From an uncultured Clostridia bacterium (GTDB taxonomy: Bacteria; Bacillota; Clostridia; Christensenellales; Borkfalkiaceae): DNA of 64,000 nt. Below, one piece after another: positions 7,843-16,930 of the stretch. Location: positions 238,933 to 302,932 of the forward strand of contig CALVLN010000002.1 of NCBI GenBank assembly GCA_944338165.1. The letters are read 5' to 3'. The notes under the pieces are model-generated. The model was given only the letters and a program-made list of their open reading frames with translations. It was not told the DNA's origin and did no database searches. Positions within the stretch are counted from its first letter, which is position 1; every line of letters starts with the position of its first letter. The position numbers and the translations under genes were made by a program.

Positions 7843-10800
7843 TTATTCCGCGTCGGAAGCGGTAAGACCGCTGCAGACCTCTTCAAGATGCTCATACATC
7901 CCGCCGAGGAAGGAATCAAAGGTCGTAAGCACCTCTTCGGAAAGCGCCGCGCGGTCGGTCTTCACGATCTCCCACATGCGCAGCAGCTCCTCGCGGTAAG
8001 TGATCTTGGACGTTTCTTCCGTCTCGGGATCGGTATACTCAAAGCTGCCGTCGGGGTCGTTTTCGTAGGCGACGAAGGTGATGTTGAGCGAAAGCAGATC
8101 GACGAGCAGCGTATTCGCCGCTTCGGGAAGCAGCGGCTCCTGCCCTTCGCCGGAGGCGGTAAGCCCGAGCGCGATGCCGTCGTGAATGAAGTTGGAGGCG
8201 GCATCCAGCGTCATGAGGAAGTATCTGTCCTGCGCGCTCAATGCGTAGAAGTCGGAAACGAACTCGCTCACGGACTGCGCCGTAAAGGTGAACGCGTCGC
8301 CCGAGAACATGATCTGCGTATACTTGAGCTGTGCGCCCGTCCAGAAGAACTCCGCATATTTTTCGAGGAAGGCGCGCAGCTGCGTCGCGGCCTCGTACCC
8401 TTCAAGATCGATGCCGAGCGACTGAACGAAGTCGGCGTAAGCAGACTTGGCGAGATACACGACGTTATAGACGGGTTCTGGGTAGGAGCCCGTGCCGTAA
8501 GGCATGTTGTAATACGCCTCGATGACGGCGTCGTCCCCGCAGCTTAAGATCTGCTGTTCGAGCAGGCGGATCTGTTCGTAGGAAGCGAAGAAAGGAAGCG
8601 TGAGATCGGCAAGGTTAAAATCGGTAAACGTCTCCGCAAGGGACGCATTTGCCGCCGCGATGTAGAGGTTCTTCATTGCCGCTTCCAGCTCCTCGCTCAT
8701 CGCGGGCGCCTGATACGCCCAGGTCCAGACCTCATTGCCATTGCTGTCAAGCACGGGGTTCCCCTCGTCATCGACCTTCTTCTCCCAGACAAACTTCTGA
8801 TAGAAGCCGAGATACTTTTCGTACAGATCGGACATATGCTGGTCAAACGTCGCCTTATCCGCGTTTTCCCACGTGCCGTTGTAGGCAGCGGAAGCGCTCT
8901 TCATGAGCTCGCAGAAGCTGTCCGTATCGCCGTTCGCGTAGCTTTCGACGGCGAGCAGCAGGTCGGTGAACACGCTGTACGCGGTATCCGTTTCCTCCGA
9001 AGAAACGTCGATGTCGAGCTTGTCGCAATAATATTCATAGATGAACTGCGCAAACAGGGAATGCAGCATCCCGTCCGAGGGATAGAGCGCGCTCGCAGGC
9101 ATGCCCTCCGAGTAGAGGAAATACAGCGAGCCGAGGAAGTAATACTGCTGGATGGGCCGCATCGCCGAAAAGCTTTCAAACATCTTCTCGACTTTGGTGT
9201 CAAATTCCACCTGATCGGCGACGTCGTCATTCATGTACGCCTCCCAGAGATCGAGATACTGCGACCACAGGCCGAGCACGTCGTCGTCAAAGGCGCCCGC
9301 ATCGAGCAGCGTATAGTACCCGTAATCGCCGCTCGAGAAGGTGGCGAGGTTGGGCATGAAGAGGATGGTATAGAGGAAAACGTACGTCTGATCCTCCGAA
9401 TACTGCTCCAGGAATTCGTAGCTCTGCCGCTCCGCCTCACGGTAATAGTACATGAACAGCGTGCTTTCCGTGAGGACGGGGGCTACCCCCGTAGACGGAT
9501 CGTAGAGCTCCGCGGAAGCCTGGACCGCCGTATAGGCGACGAGCGCGTTGGAGAACACCGTGCGCATCTCCTCGAGCGGACCGGGAAGAAGATACCCGAC
9601 CAAGGTGTTGATGTGCAGGTAGGAAGATTCCGCCGTCTCCTCGCCGCGCATATAATCGGCTACGTAATAGCGGTACAGGATCTCGAAAAAGTCCTTCTTC
9701 TCTCTCCAGTCGTTGAGGCAGCGGAAGGCGGAACCGTCTGCCGCCTCGTTGGAACCGATCTGCGTGAGCTGCGTGTAAGCCGCTTCGATCTCATCATAAT
9801 ACTGCGTCAGATCGATGTCCGCCCAGCCCTCGATGGATGCGGGCGAAGGGATCTCTTCGAGCAGCGAATACGCCTCGGCGGCAAAGCCGAGCACCTGCGC
9901 CGCGCGGCGCAGATAGGAAAATTCGGGAATGAGCTCCGCAAGTTCGCCCACCGTGAAATCGACCTTCTCGCCTTCGACCACGCTGTCGTAAACGACGGTG
10001 TCGCCGCATTCGCGCGCGATCATGGCATCGTGGAAAATTTCGCTCAATTCGGAAAGGCGCGCGATATCCGCATCCGTCCCCGCCGCGATCTTATCGGAGA
10101 CCGACTTGGCGTCCTCCGGCGTGGCGCAGGAATAGACCGCCGTGCCCGTCTCGCTGATGGAAAAGGCGCCTTCAAACGCTTCGTTCGCCGTTTCCCGCCA
10201 TTCGTTGTAGGCATAGACGACGGCGACGCGGGCGACGGAATCCAGCTCGTTGCGGGTGATATACAGGGAATCGCTGACGGAAAGATCGCCGTAGGCCGAA
10301 AGCAGGTCGATCGCGAGTTTGCCGTCCGCATCGGTGACCCCGTCCGGCAGTTTGAGCCCGGGATCGCTCGCCGTCGGCTGACGATAGCAATCCCAATCAA
10401 GCGCGGAGAACGTCTCCGCCGCCTTTTTGATGCGGCTGACGTCGCTGTAAACGAGGTCGATCGCAAACGTCGCATACTCGCGGCCGCGGTATGCAACGGA
10501 AATGTTCTGCTCCACCGATTCGTTCTCTTCGCTGACGAGCGTCGGATCGAACCCGGAGAGCTGCAGCTGATTGAGCGCGACGCTGCGCGTCGCCGATCCG
10601 TCCTTGCTCTTCAGCGTGAGCGAGGCGCCCGTCATATCGAGCTCCGTCTCGTGATTGCCGTATTCCGTCTTGCGGGGAGCGCGGAAGGTGGGCACGCCTT
10701 CGGCAACGGTGATGTCGAAGGTGCCCTCGTATGCATCCTCGCCCTTGGCGTACTTGGCGGTGACCGTCACCGTTTCCGCCGGCTTGGACGTATCAAACCC

Positions 10801-11238
10801 CGTAAGCGTGAGCGCGCTCTCCGACGCGGTGACGGAGATGGCCGTGCCGTCGTCCCGCGTGATGCTCAAACGCGGGGATGCGTCGGCGAATTGCTCGCCG
10901 ACGAAATAGACGTATTTTTCCGCAGCGCGGACGCGCGGCACGACGGTGACGGTAAGTTCGATGGACTGCCCGCCGTAGGAGACGGTAAGCGTCTGTTCGC
11001 CGAGGGTATTCTTATCGTATCCGCTGACAGACACGCCCCCGTCGTCAAGCCGCACGGAATTGCCGTCCGCGTTCAGCAAGCCCTTGGAAAGGTTGAGGTC
11101 GCTGCCGAGCACGTACACCGTCTGCGGCATGTTGCTCCTGTCAAAGGAGAGCGTCTCCACGCCGCCGCACGCCGCAAAGGCGATGAGCGCACAGAGAAGA
11201 CACAGCACGGAGAGTACGGTCAAACATTTTTTCTTCAT
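7843..11238 (-). CDS. Large surface lipoprotein with N-terminal Ig-like domains
   Basis: A 1131-residue lipoprotein, last gene of the surface operon. MKKKCLTVLSVLCLLCALIA is a signal peptide ending in a lipobox (FAAC), so it should be anchored to the outer face of the membrane. About residues 25-290 contain three or four bacterial Ig-like (Big) units, seen as repeats ending TLTVSYGG, VTVTAKYA and ISVAYRGR. The remaining ~800 residues are acidic, rich in Tyr and Phe, mostly helical by composition, and match no family I recognise. ATG at 11238 is set by the signal peptide and the upstream GGAG. It follows the second LRR gene by 71 bp. Confidence 0.8.
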   Translation of the reverse strand: MKKKCLTVLSVLCLLCALIAFAACGGVETLSFDRSNMPQTVYVLGSDLNLSKGLLNADGNSVRLDDGGVSVSGYDKNTLGEQTLTVSYGGQSIELTVTVVPRVRAAEKYVYFVGEQFADASPRLSITRDDGTAISVTASESALTLTGFDTSKPAETVTVTAKYAKGEDAYEGTFDITVAEGVPTFRAPRKTEYGNHETELDMTGASLTLKSKDGSATRSVALNQLQLSGFDPTLVSEENESVEQNISVAYRGREYATFAIDLVYSDVSRIKKAAETFSALDWDCYRQPTASDPGLKLPDGVTDADGKLAIDLLSAYGDLSVSDSLYITRNELDSVARVAVVYAYNEWRETANEAFEGAFSISETGTAVYSCATPEDAKSVSDKIAAGTDADIARLSELSEIFHDAMIARECGDTVVYDSVVEGEKVDFTVGELAELIPEFSYLRRAAQVLGFAAEAYSLLEEIPSPASIEGWADIDLTQYYDEIEAAYTQLTQIGSNEAADGSAFRCLNDWREKKDFFEILYRYYVADYMRGEETAESSYLHINTLVGYLLPGPLEEMRTVFSNALVAYTAVQASAELYDPSTGVAPVLTESTLFMYYYREAERQSYEFLEQYSEDQTYVFLYTILFMPNLATFSSGDYGYYTLLDAGAFDDDVLGLWSQYLDLWEAYMNDDVADQVEFDTKVEKMFESFSAMRPIQQYYFLGSLYFLYSEGMPASALYPSDGMLHSLFAQFIYEYYCDKLDIDVSSEETDTAYSVFTDLLLAVESYANGDTDSFCELMKSASAAYNGTWENADKATFDQHMSDLYEKYLGFYQKFVWEKKVDDEGNPVLDSNGNEVWTWAYQAPAMSEELEAAMKNLYIAAANASLAETFTDFNLADLTLPFFASYEQIRLLEQQILSCGDDAVIEAYYNMPYGTGSYPEPVYNVVYLAKSAYADFVQSLGIDLEGYEAATQLRAFLEKYAEFFWTGAQLKYTQIMFSGDAFTFTAQSVSEFVSDFYALSAQDRYFLMTLDAASNFIHDGIALGLTASGEGQEPLLPEAANTLLVDLLSLNITFVAYENDPDGSFEYTDPETEETSKITYREELLRMWEIVKTDRAALSEEVLTTFDSFLGGMYEHLEEVCSGLTASDAE

Positions 11239-11309
11239 AATTTCTCCTTGTCCTTGTTGTTTATCTTGTCGGCCCCGCAGGCATGCCTGCGGAAAACACG
11301 GCATTTTGC

Positions 11310-14156
11310 TTATTCAGCCGCCGTAAATACGGCGTACAGCGTCGTCCCGGACGGGACGCCCGCGAGGTCTGCCGCATACACGGGATCGCCTTCGGGCGAA
11401 GTTGCCCAGCCCGCAAAGGCGTATCCTGCGCGGCAGGGAGCGGAAAGCGTCTTGCTCCCGTTCAGATTGGAGATGCTGTTCTCCCCGTAGGAAAACGAGA
11501 GTTCCCCGTCTTCGCCGACCGTGCATCCCCAGACCACGGGGCGGTAGGAAGAATTCCAGCGGGTGTTCCAGATCTGCGCTTCTTCCTGCGCGTCCGTATA
11601 AACGGTGAGCGCGCTGCAGCCGTAGAAGGCGTGCGCCCCCACGGAAACGTAACTGCGCAGCGTGACCGAAGTGAGCGCCGTGCAGCCGCGGAACGCCTGG
11701 CTGCCCACGAATGTGAGCGTTGCGGGGAGCGCCGCCTGCGTAAGCGACGTACAGCCGAAGAAGGCGTAATGGCCGATGCGCTCGGTATTCCCCAGCGTGA
11801 CGGAAGCGAGCGACGTACACTGATAGAAAGCGTAATCGCCGATCTCCCGTACCCCCGCGGGAAGTTCTGCTTTTTTCAGGGCGCCGCAGCCGTAGAAGGC
11901 GCGTTCGCCGATCTTTTCCACGGCGGAGCCGAAGGTGACGTCGGAAAGCTCTTCGCAGCGGTAGAAGGCGCGTTCGCCGATCTCCGTGACCGCGCTGCCG
12001 AGGATGACAGCTTTCAGCGAAGCCATATACGCAAAGGCGCGCGCGCCGATGCGCGTGACCTTGCCGCCGATGACAACGGAATCGATGCCGCCGTTGATCA
12101 TGGCGCCGCCCGTCGCATCGGGGTCCTCATAGGCAAACGTACAGCCGTAGAAGGCGTAATCCCCGACCTCCTCCAGGCTTTCCGGCAGGATGAGCTGATC
12201 GGAATCGCCGTCCTGCAGGACGGAGACGAGGTTGCAGCGGTAAAACGCGCTGCGGCCGATGCGGACGAGCCCCTGCGGAAGTTCCGGCAGGATGAGTTTA
12301 TCGCAATGATAAAAGGTGTAATCTTCGATGACGGTAAGCGCGGAAGGCAGCGTCACACGCTCGAGGGACGTGCATTCGTAAAAGGCGCTCCTGCCGATAT
12401 AGTTCACGCTTTCGGGAATGTCCACCCGCGTGAGGGAATCCTTGCCGTAAAAGGCGTACTCCGCGATGCCCGCCGTGCCGTCCTGCAGCGTGACGACGGT
12501 AAGCGTTTCATCGCCCTTGAATCCGACGGCCCAGTCGCCTGCGTAGACGAGCGCGCCCGCATTCTCCCACAGCGCCGAATCCTCGAAGGCGGAAACGCCC
12601 ACCCGCTCGAGCGTATCGGGCATGGTGATCTCGCTCAGCGACTCGCAGCCGTAAAACGCGCGTTCGCCCAGGGAGCGGAGGGAGCTTTCCCCCAGTTCGC
12701 CCTCGGCGGAAGCGTCCTGTTTGCCCAAGCGCACGGCGGTAAGCGACGTGCAGCCTTCAAACGCCGAATCGCCGACCTCCTCCACGCCCGAGCCGAGGAT
12801 GACGTTGATGAGCGTCTCGCGCCCCTTGAAGGCGCCCTCGCCGAGGTAGCGGACGGAATCGGGGATGACGACGGTATCGGGAAAACTTTCACAGGACGCA
12901 AAGGCGTAGTCGGCGATGCCGACCGTCCCCTCGAGCAGTTCGGGCGCGGCGGGATCGCTCGTGCCGAGAAACCAGTTCTCAAGGTAAGCCGCGCCCGGGG
13001 CGGCGGTCAGCGGCGTGCCCGCAAAGGCATCCCTGCCGATCCTCCGCATCCCGTCGCCGAAGGTGACGGAAGCAAGTTTTTCACAGCCGGAAAACGCCGA
13101 GGCGCCCAGCGACACGACGGTCTCGGGGAGCGCTGCCTGCGCAAGGGAGACGCAGCCGGAAAACGCCGAAGCGCCGATCTCCTGCAAGGCGCCGCCGAAG
13201 GCGACGGCAGAGAGCGCGGTACAGCCGGAAAACGCCGAAGCGCCCAGCGTTTGCACCCCGTCCCCCAGCGTCACCGAAGCAAGCGCGGTGCAGCCGGAAA
13301 AGGCGCTGTCGCCGACCGCGGTGATGCCGTCCGGCAAAACGACCGTTTCGATCGCCTCGCAGCCGTTGAAGGCGTTGGCGGGGATCTCCTTCAGGCCGCT
13401 GCCGAAGGTGACCGCGGGAAGTTTGCGGCAATACTCGAAGGCGCGTTCCCCGAGCGACGTGAGCGCATCGGGCAATGCGACGGGGACCGCGATGGCGCGG
13501 CAGTTCTGAAACGCCTGCGCGCCGATCGAAGTGATGCTTGCGGGAAGCGTGACGGAGGCGAGCTGCGAACAATTGGCAAACGCCTGCGCGCCGATCTCGC
13601 GGACATGGCTGCCGATCACGACGGACGTGAGCGTGCTCTTGTTGGAAAATGCCCCGTCGGCGATGCTCGTGACGGGAAGCCCGCGGTAGGTATCGGGAAT
13701 GACGACGTCGCCCTGTGCGACGCCGAGCCCGAACACCTCATACGCCGTATTGCTGTCCGTAAGGCGCATGGAAAGCCCCGTCTCCGCCTCGCGGGAAAAC
13801 GTCAGCGTTTTCGACCACTCGGAATCGGCGTATACGTCCCCTTTCGCCCCGGCGACCGCCTTGACGGCGACGGTATATCTGCCCTCGCTCAACCGCTCCA
13901 GCGAATAGGAGTTGCCGCCGGAATCCGCTTCCTGCACGCCGTCCTCCCCCTCGATGCGGACGGTATAGTAGGCGGCGTCCGTCACCTCGTTCCAGGACAA
14001 GGTAAGGGTGAGCGGCTCGATGTTCACCCCCGTCGGCGTGGCGAGGCGCGGCTTCATGCAGGCCGTCAGCTGCAGCAGCATGCAGACGACGAGCAGCAGC
14101 GCCAGCCCCAGGCGGGAGCACCGTTTGATATGAGACTGTGCAAATGTTCTTTTCAC
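11310..14156 (-). CDS. BspA-like leucine-rich repeat (LRR_5) lipoprotein
   Basis: A 948-residue surface protein. A lipobox (LQLTAC) follows the signal peptide; next is a fibronectin III-like domain (LTLSWNEVTDAAYYTVRIEG). Most of the protein is tandem ~23-residue LRR_5 units of the type IGxxAFxxCxxLxxVxLPxx, and the C-terminus is an InlB-like (Flg_new) repeat (AFAGWATSPEGDPVYAADLA...LYAVF). LRR_5 proteins act in adhesion and protein-protein contacts. The start is a GTG at 14154-14156 overlapping the stop of the VWA gene (GTGA) with AAGGAG upstream, so the two proteins are coupled and may act together. Confidence 0.9.
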   Translation of the reverse strand: MKRTFAQSHIKRCSRLGLALLLVVCMLLQLTACMKPRLATPTGVNIEPLTLTLSWNEVTDAAYYTVRIEGEDGVQEADSGGNSYSLERLSEGRYTVAVKAVAGAKGDVYADSEWSKTLTFSREAETGLSMRLTDSNTAYEVFGLGVAQGDVVIPDTYRGLPVTSIADGAFSNKSTLTSVVIGSHVREIGAQAFANCSQLASVTLPASITSIGAQAFQNCRAIAVPVALPDALTSLGERAFEYCRKLPAVTFGSGLKEIPANAFNGCEAIETVVLPDGITAVGDSAFSGCTALASVTLGDGVQTLGASAFSGCTALSAVAFGGALQEIGASAFSGCVSLAQAALPETVVSLGASAFSGCEKLASVTFGDGMRRIGRDAFAGTPLTAAPGAAYLENWFLGTSDPAAPELLEGTVGIADYAFASCESFPDTVVIPDSVRYLGEGAFKGRETLINVILGSGVEEVGDSAFEGCTSLTAVRLGKQDASAEGELGESSLRSLGERAFYGCESLSEITMPDTLERVGVSAFEDSALWENAGALVYAGDWAVGFKGDETLTVVTLQDGTAGIAEYAFYGKDSLTRVDIPESVNYIGRSAFYECTSLERVTLPSALTVIEDYTFYHCDKLILPELPQGLVRIGRSAFYRCNLVSVLQDGDSDQLILPESLEEVGDYAFYGCTFAYEDPDATGGAMINGGIDSVVIGGKVTRIGARAFAYMASLKAVILGSAVTEIGERAFYRCEELSDVTFGSAVEKIGERAFYGCGALKKAELPAGVREIGDYAFYQCTSLASVTLGNTERIGHYAFFGCTSLTQAALPATLTFVGSQAFRGCTALTSVTLRSYVSVGAHAFYGCSALTVYTDAQEEAQIWNTRWNSSYRPVVWGCTVGEDGELSFSYGENSISNLNGSKTLSAPCRAGYAFAGWATSPEGDPVYAADLAGVPSGTTLYAVFTAAE

Positions 14157-16915
14157 TGTTTGTCTCCTTGCGCGTGCGTTTCCTGCGCCTTCTTTTCGCG
14201 GTAGTCGCGGATGAGCTCGTGCGGCCATTTGAATTTGAACTTACGCACGGCGACGTCGAGCAGCACGCAGACCGCCGCCACGATGAGGAAGACGAGCGCG
14301 GGGTCGAAGGAACTTTCCAATCGGTCGGTGAACGACGTGAAGATCTGCGCCGGATCCTCAACGACGGCGCCGCCGCCGGAAGATGCCAGCTCGGAAAGGA
14401 GCTGCGCCCCCTCTTCGCCGTCGCGCAGCACGTCGTATTCGTCCGAATAGGAGAAGGTGCGGTAGAGGAAAATATCGGAAACGACGTTCCCCGCCGCATC
14501 GAGCTTTTCGATGCAGATGCGATAGACGCCCGTGCAGACGATCTCGAAATCGAAACTGACGTCGTTGCCGTACGACGTGACGGGCACGCCGCCGTTGTAA
14601 TAGATGCCCGCGTCCGCAGAGAGCGCCTCCACCGTCACCTGCACGCGCTCCCCTTCCTGAAGGTCGGTGTAGACGTCGAGACGGGTGGAATAATTCTGCG
14701 TCGTTTCACGGACGTTGAAGTCAAGGCGATCGGGTTCGGGCGGCTGCAGCGGCGCCAGGCTCTCGCAGATGTTGCGGACGAGCTGACGGCCGATCCCGTC
14801 GGCGATGAACGCTTCGGAGCGAATGCCGCTCAGGTCGCAGAGGAAGCTCCCCACGCTGCCCGCGCCGAAGTTCCATGCCGCATAGATGGGCACGTATTCG
14901 TACAGCAGCGGGACGACGGCGCCGTCCTTGACGCGCGTGCCGTAATAGCCGTTGAGCACGGGGAACGGCTGCGTCGTATCGATGCCCGTAAAGATGGACG
15001 TATAATCGCCGATGACGGGGACGAATTCGATGTCCTCCGTTTCGGAGAGCGTGATCTCGGCGAGATCCTGCTTCATAAGCAACCCGACCGTGCCCGCGGG
15101 GGAATTGAGCGGGACGTTGTGAAAATTGCCGCCGCCGCGTTCCGCCGTATTTTCCATCTGGGTCCGGTTTCCGCTGCTCATGCCGACGGCGATGACGGAC
15201 ATGGTGATGCCGTTTTCTCTGTTGTAATCGATATACTCGCCGTAGGACGTCCCCTCCCCGTCGAGCGAATCCGCGGGATTGCCGTCCGTGATGAGGATGA
15301 TGTGCTTGCGGTCGGCGTCGACGGCGCCGAGGGCGCGGCCCGCACGGTCGATGGCGCCCGAGAAGACGGTCCCGCCCGTACCGGAAGAGCTCTGATCGCG
15401 CAGCCGCTCGATGGCGGTGCGGATCTCCTCCCGCTGCGAGGCGGGGAGCACTTCCACCTGGTCCTGCGCGTTGGTATCAAAGGACATGACGCCGCAGAAG
15501 TCGCGGTCGTTGAGCGCATCGACCGTCTCCAGCGCGCCGCTGATCGCCATGTCAAAGCGGCCGCTGCTCATGGAGCCGGACGTGTCGATAACGATCATGA
15601 CGGCAATGGGCGGACTATAATCGATGGCCTGGACGGGCAGCATCTCCTGAAGAAGGGTGCCCTGCAAGTCCTCGCGGTTGTATGCGTGGGCGATGCTGGT
15701 ATTTTCGGGGCCCGCATCGTTGCTCCCGCCGACGGTGAACAGGCTGCCGCCGAAGCTGTATACGTAATCATACAGCGCGCGGTCGAATGCGGCGGGCATG
15801 GCGGGGCTTTGCAGGTCGGCATTGGAGATATTGACAAGCACCACCTGCTCGTATGCGCAGAGCTCCTTGGCGTTTTGCGGCAGGAACGCCGCGTCCGTGT
15901 GGATGTTGAGCACGTTTGCCGTATATCCGCCCTCCGAAAGGATGGATATGAGCTCGTTCGCCTCCCCCGCGACGTTTTCCAGAATGAGGATATCCTCAAA
16001 GGCGGAAATATCCAAATACGTCTGGAAGACGTTGTTCTGCGTGACGAAATCGCTGGCGCAGGAAAGTTCGACGAGGATGTCGTGCATTCCTTCCGACTGG
16101 AAGACGTGCGGCACGACGATGGTCTGTACGCCCGGATCGATCGTCACGGACTGCGCTTCGTCCTCAAAGCCCATATCGGAGACGGTGACGGTGGCGCTGA
16201 CCGGCATCTCGATGTTGCTCTCGACGGTGAGACGCACCTCCGTCTCCGCCCCCAGCACCACTTTGTCGCCGGGAAGCTGCGCGTCGACGAGCTGGATCTC
16301 GCCCTGTGCCTCGTTGCCGAAATGCACCGTATCGATGCGGATGCCCTGCGCGGCAATGATCTGCGCCGCGTTGAGCGCCGAGGAATCCGTTTCAAATCCG
16401 TCGGAAAGCAGCACGATCTTGGCGGTACGCGGGTTGGCGAACTGTTCCGCCGCAAAGGTGAGCGCTCCGGCGATGTCCGTGGCGCTCGTATCGGGCAGCT
16501 CTGCGCTCAGATACTGGCGGTAAACCTCGCGCGAATCGTAGGAAAGCGGCGCGGCATACACGGTATCATACCCGAACGTGACGATGCCGACTTTATAATT
16601 GACGTCGCACATGCCGATGACGTTCTGGATATATTCTTCCTTCAGCTCCTCCTGCTCGCTGCCGCTGTCCGACCGGTCGACGACGAGCAGAAGCTCGTTC
16701 TCGCGGTTGGGCACGGTAAAGGTGAAGGAGGTCCCCGCGATGAGCAGCACGCACAGCGTCACCGCCAGCGAATGCAGCACCACCGAAATGACGCGGTTGC
16801 GCGAACGGCGGAAGCGCGCCGGGATCAAAAAGAAGGGGATCAGCGTGCAGAGGAGCGCGGGGATGAGCAGGAACAACAGCCAGGGATTGGAAAAAACGAT
16901 AGCAAGATCTGACAT
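14153..16915 (-). CDS. Membrane protein with two VWA domains and a GATase-like middle domain
   Basis: A 920-residue protein. Two N-terminal membrane helices (about 10-30 and 42-66) are followed by a first VWA domain whose MIDAS reads VVDRSDSGS (DxSxS). A glutamine-amidotransferase-like region (about 300-430, EDILILENVAG...GGSLFTVGG) follows, then a second VWA with VIDTSGSMSSGRFD near 442. A final membrane helix (FLIVAAVCVLLDVAV) lies near the C-terminus. The organisation matches the VWA proteins of BatA/CoxE-like envelope operons. Metal-dependent binding of a protein partner is expected; the neighbouring LRR lipoproteins are candidates. Sixteen bp separate it from the BatA-like gene, and its stop overlaps the next start. 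Confidence 0.85.
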   Translation of the reverse strand: MSDLAIVFSNPWLLFLLIPALLCTLIPFFLIPARFRRSRNRVISVVLHSLAVTLCVLLIAGTSFTFTVPNRENELLLVVDRSDSGSEQEELKEEYIQNVIGMCDVNYKVGIVTFGYDTVYAAPLSYDSREVYRQYLSAELPDTSATDIAGALTFAAEQFANPRTAKIVLLSDGFETDSSALNAAQIIAAQGIRIDTVHFGNEAQGEIQLVDAQLPGDKVVLGAETEVRLTVESNIEMPVSATVTVSDMGFEDEAQSVTIDPGVQTIVVPHVFQSEGMHDILVELSCASDFVTQNNVFQTYLDISAFEDILILENVAGEANELISILSEGGYTANVLNIHTDAAFLPQNAKELCAYEQVVLVNISNADLQSPAMPAAFDRALYDYVYSFGGSLFTVGGSNDAGPENTSIAHAYNREDLQGTLLQEMLPVQAIDYSPPIAVMIVIDTSGSMSSGRFDMAISGALETVDALNDRDFCGVMSFDTNAQDQVEVLPASQREEIRTAIERLRDQSSSGTGGTVFSGAIDRAGRALGAVDADRKHIILITDGNPADSLDGEGTSYGEYIDYNRENGITMSVIAVGMSSGNRTQMENTAERGGGNFHNVPLNSPAGTVGLLMKQDLAEITLSETEDIEFVPVIGDYTSIFTGIDTTQPFPVLNGYYGTRVKDGAVVPLLYEYVPIYAAWNFGAGSVGSFLCDLSGIRSEAFIADGIGRQLVRNICESLAPLQPPEPDRLDFNVRETTQNYSTRLDVYTDLQEGERVQVTVEALSADAGIYYNGGVPVTSYGNDVSFDFEIVCTGVYRICIEKLDAAGNVVSDIFLYRTFSYSDEYDVLRDGEEGAQLLSELASSGGGAVVEDPAQIFTSFTDRLESSFDPALVFLIVAAVCVLLDVAVRKFKFKWPHELIRDYREKKAQETHAQGDKQ

Positions 16916-16930
16916 GACCGTACCCTCCCC

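Noticed and set aside
11310..14156. CRISPR-like or satellite repeat in the LRR gene
   Set aside because: The periodicity is about 69 bp and follows the 23-residue LRR_5 protein repeat; units are diverged in sequence and in frame.
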